Assembly (NCBI GenBank): GCA_903926695.1
Contig: CAIYKK010000146.1
Span: forward strand, 1 to 8,310
Length of the DNA stretch: 8,310 bases
DNA from: an uncultured Burkholderiales bacterium
Lineage (GTDB): Bacteria; Pseudomonadota; Gammaproteobacteria; Burkholderiales; Burkholderiaceae_C
Direction of reading: 5' to 3'
Below are positions 1-5,162 of this stretch, piece after piece. Position 1 is the stretch's first letter. Every line of letters begins with the position of its first letter. The position numbers and the translations under genes were made by a program. The notes beneath the pieces are model-generated. The model ran no database searches, was not told where the DNA came from, and saw nothing but the letters and a program-made list of their open reading frames with translations.

Positions 1-136
1 CCCTTCATCCGACGGTACTCCTTTTACTCTCGGCACCTCTACTGGATCAACTGTTCCTACCGGCGGCTCAATTGATTGGAATTGCACTACCGGCAGCTTG
101 GCTGCCAAATACCGTCCAGCCGTTTGCCGGCCTTGA
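1..136 (+). CDS. Type IV pilin (PilA-like), C-terminal fragment
   Basis: This is the 3' end of a type IV pilin gene that begins before the window. Reading from base 2, 44 codons are visible before a TGA at 134-136. The fragment starts with a Ser/Thr/Gly/Pro-rich stretch and ends with a pilin D-region: a Trp-Asn-Cys near the start of the loop, a Tyr-x-Pro, and a closing Val-Cys-Arg-Pro. The two cysteines are 14 residues apart, which fits the disulfide-bonded loop of type IVa major pilins. Type IV pilins are inner-membrane subunits that polymerise into pili used for twitching, adhesion and DNA uptake. The diagnostic N-terminal prepilin peptidase site is outside the window, so a pilin-like minor subunit cannot be excluded. 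The downstream TfpZ-like and PglL genes strongly support the pilin reading. The last residue is Pro, not Ser, so a TfpO-style C-terminal serine glycosylation site is absent. Confidence 0.85.
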   Translation, partial: PSSDGTPFTLGTSTGSTVPTGGSIDWNCTTGSLAAKYRPAVCRP

Positions 137-155
137 TTGGCTTGATTGGCTTGAT
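132..155 (+). repeat. 9-bp tandem repeat across the pilin stop codon
   Basis: The unit CTTGATTGG is present twice in full (132-140 and 141-149) and once in part (150-155). Because 9 bp is three codons, the repeat places three in-frame TGA codons one after another (134, 143, 152) at the end of the pilin gene. It may be a slippage product or a fail-safe stop; no function is established. Confidence 0.7.
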
Positions 156-178
156 GCAGTAGTTTTTAAGCAAACCTG

Positions 179-209
179 AAAAATAGGAAGCTTGGCTTCC
201 TATTTTTTT
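179..209 (+). terminator. Strong intrinsic terminator after the pilin gene
   Basis: A perfect 13-bp stem (179-191 pairing with 195-207) closes a 3-nt loop TTG. The lower part of the stem is A-rich on the left and T-rich on the right, so the T-tract (203-209) is both stem and tail. This gives a canonical Rho-independent terminator for the pilin transcript, 43 bp after its stop codon. The A-tract on the left arm would also let it work for transcription from the right. It implies that the strongly expressed pilin gene is largely uncoupled from the transferase gene beyond it. Confidence 0.9.
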
Positions 210-247
210 GCCTTTTCAAATTCCGCCATCCAATAGAGCACTGGAAC

Positions 248-254
248 TATAAAT
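248..254 (+). promoter_or_regulatory. Possible -10 element for the first transferase gene
   Basis: TATAAAT lies 30 bp before the ATG at 285, inside an AT-rich spacer (about 38% GC over 181-240) that follows a strong terminator. A new promoter is therefore expected here. No convincing -35 hexamer sits 16-18 bp upstream, so this may be a weak or activator-dependent promoter, or a chance match. Confidence 0.3.
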
Positions 255-284
255 CAGGGCCTCAAAAGCATAGGCATTTTCTGG

Positions 285-2072
285 ATGCACATCAAACGTA
301 TTTTTATGCAGCCAGAGTTTTTGTGCAGTTTTACCGCCAGTGCCATTTCATTCAAATCAAAGGGTCTGCGCGTGTTCTCAAAGTCTTCCTCCTTGGCTGT
401 CATGCAGCCGCTTTGGCTGGTGTTCTGGTCAGCCTTGTTCTCACTGTGCTGGCTGGTGCCTGTTCACCTGCCGCCGTGGACAACCTTTCCCGCCGACGCA
501 TGGGCGGCTTTCATGGCGCTGATAGCTGCCTTGGCGGTGATGATGCGTACCCGCTTGGTCCTTACCTGGCACAGCATTTCGTGTCTGGCTGCCGGGCTGG
601 TTTTTTTGCCGTGGCTGCAGTTTTTTGCAGGCTTGCTGCCCTATGCCGGTCTAGCCTGGGTGTCTTGCGCCTATTTGCTCGGATTTTTGCTGGCTTTGCT
701 CATTGGCGCACGGTGGGAGCAGGCCAGCGCAGGCCAGCCAGCGCATGCTTTGTTCATCGCCATTGGCGTGGCGGCCATTGTCTCTGTGGGACTGCAGCTC
801 TATGGCTGGCTGGGTTTGCAGGACAGCGGCGTAATGGGCATGTGGTCGCTGGATGTAACAGGCGACAGGCCCTATGCCAATCTGGGTCAGCCCAACCAGC
901 TCGCCACCCTGCTACTGTGGGGTCTGATGGCCTGCCTGTGGGCCTACCTTCGCAAGGCGACAGGCGCGGCAACGGCTGTTTTTACCGCCGCTTTCCTGCT
1001 GCTCGGAATTGCGCTGACCCAGTCGCGTGCGGGTTATCTGGGCCTGAGCATCATGCTGGTGGCGGTCTGGTTCTGGCGTGGCTTGTGGCCTTCCAGGCTG
1101 TTGCCCCGAATTGCTGCGGGGCTTTATATTTACACGCTGATCATTCCCTTCTTCCTGCGCTGGCTAAATGCTGCATTGCTGCTTGGACAGAATGATGTGC
1201 ATCTCAGAGTCGCGCAGGAGGGTGAGCTTCGTCTCAGCGCATGGCGCATCTGTATTGCAGCCGTCATGGAGCGGCCCTGGTTTGGCTATGGCTGGACGGG
1301 CATTGGATCGGCTCAAATCGCTGTTGCAGATCAGTTTCCCGCTCTGGACGGTATTTTTCAGAGCGCTCACAATCTTTTTCTGGATCTGGTGCTCTGGGCT
1401 GGTGTGCCTATTGGTCTGTTTGTTGTGGGCATGCTTGTTTGGTGGTTTCTAGCTGCATTTCGTGCGGTTCGCCGGTCTGAAGATGCTGTGCTGCTTTTAT
1501 TGCTAACTGCCGCAGGCGTTCACGCCCTGGTGGAGTTTCCGCTTCAGTATGCCTATTTTTTGCTGCCCGTCGGTTTGGTGATGGGGGTATTAAATATCCG
1601 CCTGAAAATGCCGGTGATAAAAGAAACTTCACGCTGGATATTGCCGGGCATATGGCTGGCGGGGGCTTTATCTTTTGGCGTGATTGTGCTGGATTATGCG
1701 CAAGTGGCTACCAGCTATACCATGCTTCGGCTTGAGCAGTCCATTATTGGACAAGGAAGAGGCCCGATGGGCGGGCCGCCTGATGTATGGGCATTGAACC
1801 AGCTGCGCGCATGGATCGTGGTGGCTCGCTATAAACCGCATACGGGCATGAGTCAGCAGGAACTGGCCGAAATGACGGTGATGGCCCGGTTATATCCCTC
1901 CCTTCACCTGAGTTACGATCTGGCAACGGCACTGGTTCTGAATGGGCAACCTGATGAGGCACAATTTTGGCTTAAGAAAGTCTGCAAGATTGCCGATGAG
2001 AAGCAATGCCGTATGGGGCAGCTGAACTGGGAGCAGGATACGCGCATGGCAGCAGTTCAGTGGCCCAAATAG
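285..2072 (+). CDS. PglL-type protein O-oligosaccharyltransferase (Wzy_C family), copy 1
   Basis: A multispanning inner-membrane enzyme of the PglL/O-antigen ligase superfamily, which moves a lipid-linked oligosaccharide onto Ser/Thr of periplasmic proteins such as pilin. The 595-residue product has about ten or more hydrophobic segments (roughly 41-60, 72-90, 97-141, 155-175, 205-220, 230-262, 272-300, 363-390, 400-437, 452-475), then a soluble tail. Family motifs are clear: ANLGQPNQLA (198-207), TQSRAG (245-250), RLSAW (316-320), PWFGYGW (331-337), AHNLFLDL (361-368; His362 matches the conserved periplasmic His of PglL/WaaL enzymes) and EFPLQY (417-422). The order matches PglL_A, Wzy_C and Wzy_C_2. 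The start is uncertain. ATG 285 has only a weak upstream TAGG, and ATG 402 (556 residues) would begin directly before the first membrane helix, as in many relatives. Base composition is lower in GC than the second copy. Pilin specificity is inferred from position. A Wzy polymerase or ligase role is the alternative. Confidence 0.85.
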   Translation: MHIKRIFMQPEFLCSFTASAISFKSKGLRVFSKSSSLAVMQPLWLVFWSALFSLCWLVPVHLPPWTTFPADAWAAFMALIAALAVMMRTRLVLTWHSISCLAAGLVFLPWLQFFAGLLPYAGLAWVSCAYLLGFLLALLIGARWEQASAGQPAHALFIAIGVAAIVSVGLQLYGWLGLQDSGVMGMWSLDVTGDRPYANLGQPNQLATLLLWGLMACLWAYLRKATGAATAVFTAAFLLLGIALTQSRAGYLGLSIMLVAVWFWRGLWPSRLLPRIAAGLYIYTLIIPFFLRWLNAALLLGQNDVHLRVAQEGELRLSAWRICIAAVMERPWFGYGWTGIGSAQIAVADQFPALDGIFQSAHNLFLDLVLWAGVPIGLFVVGMLVWWFLAAFRAVRRSEDAVLLLLLTAAGVHALVEFPLQYAYFLLPVGLVMGVLNIRLKMPVIKETSRWILPGIWLAGALSFGVIVLDYAQVATSYTMLRLEQSIIGQGRGPMGGPPDVWALNQLRAWIVVARYKPHTGMSQQELAEMTVMARLYPSLHLSYDLATALVLNGQPDEAQFWLKKVCKIADEKQCRMGQLNWEQDTRMAAVQWPK

Positions 2073-2273
2073 CATTGACGGCCTGATTACCATTTGAATG
2101 CGCTGATAATATTCATATTAAATTACCAAGTTTCCCGAAAGTAAAGTCGCCACGATCAACAGGGGAAATACGTAGTCAACACGACTTGACCAACGAGAAC
2201 CTTGGTAAGAGTTAGGTAAAATCATAGAATCCTGTTTTTCGCACTTCCATAGGTATTCAAGTTAACCCGCATC
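2073..2273. other. AT-rich intergenic region between transferase copy 1 and the TfpZ-like gene
   Basis: A 201-bp spacer with no credible ORF and about 37% GC over 2101-2160, far below the flanking genes. It contains a short perfect inverted repeat, TAATAT-TC-ATATTA (2107-2120), and a candidate sigma-70 promoter near its right end. No hairpin followed by a T-tract was found, so there is no obvious terminator for the first transferase gene. Confidence 0.6.
2202..2230 (+). promoter_or_regulatory. Candidate sigma-70 promoter for the TfpZ-like/PglL pair
   Basis: TTGGTA (2202-2207, 4 of 6 to the -35 consensus) and TAGAAT (2225-2230, 5 of 6 to the -10 consensus) are separated by exactly 17 bp. Transcription would start near 2237, giving a leader of about 37 nt before the ATG at 2274. 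It sits in the only AT-rich stretch ahead of the pair. A TTGACC at 2186-2191 lacks a properly spaced -10. Confidence 0.45.
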
Positions 2274-3047
2274 ATGAAGCTCCATCCCCGCCTTTCTTCT
2301 GCACTGCGCGCAAGTTTTTTCCATCTGCTGGCCTCCTTGCTCGTAGCGGCCTTGACGGCTATTTTGGTTTTCCAGGTCTGGTACGCCTGGCCGCTGGATG
2401 AAATGGTGGGCGGGCGAACGCTTTTTATGCTGGTGGTGAGCGTGGACGTGGTCTGCGGGCCTTTGCTGACGCTGGTTTTGTGGAATCCCGCCAAGCCGCG
2501 CAGGGAATTGATACAAGACCTGACCATAGTCGCCATCGTGCAGATGAGCATGCTGGCGTATGGCGTCCACACGGTGGCGGCGGCGCGTCCGGTGCATCTG
2601 GTGTTTGAGACCGACCGATTCCAGATCGTCACAGCGGCTGAAATCGACCCGGCTGACCTGCCTGCCGCGCCCGAAGGACTGCGTCAATTGCCGTGGACGG
2701 GGCCGACCCTGATCAGCATCCGGGCGCCGCGCAGCAATGAGGAATTCATCAAGAGCCTTGATCTGTCAATGGCCGGGCAAGAGCCTGGGCTGCGCCCCGG
2801 CTGGTGGCAGGACTACGCGCTGGCGCTTCCAGAGGTGCAGCAGCGTGCCAAACCCTTGAGCGCTTTGGACAAAGTGTCTCCGGCCAAAAAGCTCGAACTC
2901 GACAAGGCCGTCAGCACGGCGGGAATCCCTGCCTCCGAACTGTTGTGGCTGCCGCTGACCCATGCGCGCGCCATGGACTGGATTGTTTTACTGGATAAAA
3001 AAACGGGCCAGCCCCGCGCCTATGCCCATGTTGACGGATTCTTCTAA
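2274..3047 (+). CDS. TfpX/TfpZ-family type IV pilin accessory protein
   Basis: A 257-residue inner-membrane protein of the TfpX/TfpZ family, known from Pseudomonas and other genera as a gene next to the major pilin that helps a particular pilin type assemble. Three membrane segments lie in the N-terminal part (about 13-37, 49-69, 82-102), followed by a predicted periplasmic domain. Recognisable family stretches are VDVVCGPLLTL (57-67), RPVHLVFETDRF (105-116), RPGWWQDY (174-181) and a conserved C-terminal block around LPLTHARAMDWIVLLD (226-241). Length is normal for the family. The ATG at 2274 gives the expected short basic N-terminus before the first helix, although no clear Shine-Dalgarno precedes it. 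Its end overlaps the start of the next transferase gene, so the two are probably translated together. A chaperone-like role in pilin stability is known for relatives; here it is inferred. Confidence 0.88.
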   Translation: MKLHPRLSSALRASFFHLLASLLVAALTAILVFQVWYAWPLDEMVGGRTLFMLVVSVDVVCGPLLTLVLWNPAKPRRELIQDLTIVAIVQMSMLAYGVHTVAAARPVHLVFETDRFQIVTAAEIDPADLPAAPEGLRQLPWTGPTLISIRAPRSNEEFIKSLDLSMAGQEPGLRPGWWQDYALALPEVQQRAKPLSALDKVSPAKKLELDKAVSTAGIPASELLWLPLTHARAMDWIVLLDKKTGQPRAYAHVDGFF

Positions 3048-4584
3048 AAATACCCAGCGCATCCCACCTGTGCCCCAAGCGCTGAAAACCCTTCGGCTTC
3101 CCGAAGTGGGTCTGGGCGCGCTGCTGGTGCTGCCCTGGCTCAACCCTTACACATCGGGGCCCACGCCCAGCGTCTGGCCGTGGCTGATGTCGGCGTTCTG
3201 CGCGGTGTTTTTGTGGCTGTTTCAGCGCAGGCTCCACGGCGGACTGATTGCGACTACCTGGGTGCTGGCGGCCGCTGTGAGTACCGCGATAGGCCTGTTG
3301 CAGTATTTTGGCTGGGCGCACCTTCTGCATCCGTGGGTCAGCCAGACCGGGCTGGGCGAAGCCTTTGGCAATTTGCGCCAGCGCAATCAGTTTGCCACCC
3401 TCACCAGCATCGGTCTGGTTGCCCTGATCGCTTTGCTGGCGCGGCGCACTCCCGCCCAGCCAATACCCTGGTCGGCGAGCCTGGCGATGGCGCTGCTGGC
3501 GCTGGGCAATGCCGCCAGCAGTTCGCGCACCGGTTTGCTGCAATGGCTGCTGATCGCCGCGCTGAGTGCGTGGTGGTTTTGGCCGCAGCGGCGGGATTTG
3601 CTGGTGTTTGCCCTGCAGGCGCTGCTGGCCTATGGTGCGGCGGTGCTGATCCTGCCCTGGGTGCTGGAAGCGACCACCGGGCATAGCGGTGGCCTGTTTG
3701 ACCGGCTCGTCACGCCAGCGGGCTGCTCCAGCCGCATGGTTTTATGGTCCAACGTGCTGACCCTGATCGCTCAAAAGCCCTGGTTCGGCTGGGGTTGGGG
3801 TGAGCTGGACTACGCCCATTTCATCACCCTGTACCCCGGCCCGCGCTTTTGCGAGATTCTGGACAACGCCCACAACCTGCCGCTGCATCTGGCGGTGGAG
3901 CTGGGTCTGCCGGTTACGCTGGCCTTTTGCGCTGGCCTGGGCTGGCTGGTGTGGCGCGCCAAGCCCTGGCGCGACACCGATCCGCTGCGGCAGATGGCCT
4001 GGGGCGTGCTCGCCGTGATCGGTCTGCACAGTCTGGTCGAATACCCGCTGTGGTACGGGCCGTTTCAGATTGCGGCGGCGCTGTGCGCTGGGCTGCTGTG
4101 GGTGGGCAGGGCCGAAAGTCGCGCTGCGCCCACAATCGCTAACCTGGTAAACGCTGACCCGGCAGAGTCCGCGCCGGTGCCGCCCGCCCCTGGCTATTTG
4201 CGGCTGCTGGCCGCCACGGTCATGAGCGGCGCTCTGTCTGCTGCTGCGCTCAGCTACCACGAGGCCAGCCAGATTTACCTGCTGCCCGCGCAGCGCAGTC
4301 CCTTCTACCGTGACGACACGCTGAACAAGATACGCGGCAACTGGCTGTTTCAATCCCAGGTGCGTTTTGCCGAACTGAGCATGACCACCCTCACGCCCGA
4401 CAATGCCGCCGACGTGTACGCGATGGCCGCCGACATGCTGCACTACTCGCCCGAGCCGCGTGTCATCGAAATCCTGATCGAAAGCGCCGTCATGCTCGGC
4501 CAGGAGGATGAAGCGCTGGATTACATGATCCGCTACCGCGCCGCCTTTTCGGCAGAGCATGCGCGCTGGTCCAAGGACATGTGA
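3028..4584 (+). CDS. PglL-type protein O-oligosaccharyltransferase (Wzy_C family), copy 2
   Basis: A second polytopic inner-membrane transferase, 518 residues from the ATG at 3028 (ATG 3022 is equally possible). Either start overlaps the TfpZ-like gene by 20-26 bp in another frame, suggesting translational coupling. Hydrophobic segments fill residues about 25-360, followed by a helix near 390-409 and a soluble C-terminal tail of about 110 residues. Motifs: GNLRQRNQFA (114-123), SSSRTG (164-169), RMVLW (236-240), PWFGWGW (251-257), AHNLPLHL (281-288; His282 is the expected catalytic-loop His) and EYPLWY (338-343). This is the PglL_A/Wzy_C/Wzy_C_2 order, as in copy 1, but the sequences differ throughout, so this is not a recent duplication. 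GC is high and chromosome-like (68% over 3601-3660). It likely glycosylates pilin or other periplasmic proteins from a lipid-linked donor. The substrate cannot be read from sequence. Confidence 0.87.
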   Translation: MLTDSSKNTQRIPPVPQALKTLRLPEVGLGALLVLPWLNPYTSGPTPSVWPWLMSAFCAVFLWLFQRRLHGGLIATTWVLAAAVSTAIGLLQYFGWAHLLHPWVSQTGLGEAFGNLRQRNQFATLTSIGLVALIALLARRTPAQPIPWSASLAMALLALGNAASSSRTGLLQWLLIAALSAWWFWPQRRDLLVFALQALLAYGAAVLILPWVLEATTGHSGGLFDRLVTPAGCSSRMVLWSNVLTLIAQKPWFGWGWGELDYAHFITLYPGPRFCEILDNAHNLPLHLAVELGLPVTLAFCAGLGWLVWRAKPWRDTDPLRQMAWGVLAVIGLHSLVEYPLWYGPFQIAAALCAGLLWVGRAESRAAPTIANLVNADPAESAPVPPAPGYLRLLAATVMSGALSAAALSYHEASQIYLLPAQRSPFYRDDTLNKIRGNWLFQSQVRFAELSMTTLTPDNAADVYAMAADMLHYSPEPRVIEILIESAVMLGQEDEALDYMIRYRAAFSAEHARWSKDM

Positions 4585-4593
4585 TCCGCTGAG

Positions 4594-5121
4594 CTACTCG
4601 CCCGCCAGATAGCTGCCCGATTTCCCGCCGTGCTTTTCCTGCAGATAGATATCGGTGATCGTCATGCCCCGATCCGCCGCCTTGCACATGTCGTAAATCG
4701 TCAACAGGGCGATGTTGACGGCGGTCAGCGCCTCCATCTCGACGCCGGTCGGGCCGACGGTTTCGGCGGTGACGGTGCAGGTCACCAAGCCTGAATCGTC
4801 TTCTTTGAGGCGCTGGACATCGGCTAGGCTGGCGGGCGAGGTGCTGAACGCCAGCGTCACCCGGCTCAGCGCCAGCGGATGGCACAAGGGAATCAGCTCG
4901 CTGGTTTTTTTGGCGGCCATGATGCCCGCCACGCGGGCGATGCCCAGCACGTCGCCTTTTTTGGCGTTGCCCGCCAGAATCAGGGCCAGCGTCGCGGGCT
5001 TCATCACAATGCGGCCTTGCGCCACGGCGATGCGGTGCGTGGCCGCTTTGGCGCCCACATCGACCATATGCGCCTGGCCCTGCGTGTCAAAGTGAGTGAG
5101 GGGGGAAGAAAAAGTCGCCAT
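4594..5121 (-). CDS. moaC: Cyclic pyranopterin monophosphate synthase MoaC
   Basis: MoaC works with MoaA in the first step of molybdenum cofactor synthesis, converting 3',8-cyclo-7,8-dihydro-GTP to cyclic pyranopterin monophosphate in the cytoplasm. The 175-residue product has the full family pattern: the KKGDVLG loop (54-60; Lys55 corresponds to E. coli Lys51), [12 protein letters not shown] (72-83; His81 matches His77), GVEMEALTA (126-134) and [11 protein letters not shown] (143-153; Asp144 and Lys147 match the catalytic Asp128 and Lys131). All key residues are present and the length is normal, with about ten extra N-terminal residues. The start at 5121 keeps the usual LTHFD opening; an AAAGG on the coding strand sits about 12 nt upstream. 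It converges on the second transferase with 9 bp between stops. It is divergent from the M48 protease, 41 bp apart. No other moa gene is in view. Confidence 0.97.
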   Translation of the reverse strand: MATFSSPLTHFDTQGQAHMVDVGAKAATHRIAVAQGRIVMKPATLALILAGNAKKGDVLGIARVAGIMAAKKTSELIPLCHPLALSRVTLAFSTSPASLADVQRLKEDDSGLVTCTVTAETVGPTGVEMEALTAVNIALLTIYDMCKAADRGMTITDIYLQEKHGGKSGSYLAGE

Positions 5122-5162
5122 GCTGATACAAAACCTTTACAACGGGCCGTCATCATAAGAGC
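5122..5162. promoter_or_regulatory. Short divergent intergenic region moaC / M48 protease
   Basis: Only 41 bp separate the two divergent starts, so their promoters must overlap here or extend into the neighbouring coding regions. AAGAG at 5157-5161 lies 7 nt before the ATG at 5169, which makes that second ATG a better start for the protease than the one at 5163. I see no clear paired -35/-10. Confidence 0.35.

Noticed and set aside
193..211. Sigma-54-like TGGC...TTGC match near the terminator
   Set aside because: The spacing between GG and GC is 4 bp longer than required for a -24/-12 promoter.
323..1195. 290-residue + strand frame inside transferase copy 1
   Set aside because: It is an out-of-frame shadow: its translation is Gly/Arg/Ala-rich without family motifs, while the overlapping frame has all PglL motifs.
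2186..2222. TTGACC with TAAAAT as a promoter ahead of the TfpZ-like gene
   Set aside because: The spacer is 25 bp, too long for a sigma-70 promoter; TTGGTA-17-TAGAAT fits better.
2222..2687. Two - strand frames (about 136-141 residues) opposite the TfpZ-like gene
   Set aside because: They overlap each other and a well-matched family gene, and the products show no coherent motif.
2911..3684. 257-residue - strand frame opposite the TfpZ-like and PglL copy 2 genes
   Set aside because: Its translation is Gln/Arg/Gly/Pro-rich, typical of the antisense of high-GC coding DNA, and the + strand genes are well supported.
3742..4560. 272-residue - strand frame opposite PglL copy 2
   Set aside because: Antisense shadow with no recognisable domain; the + strand frame carries the catalytic-loop motifs.
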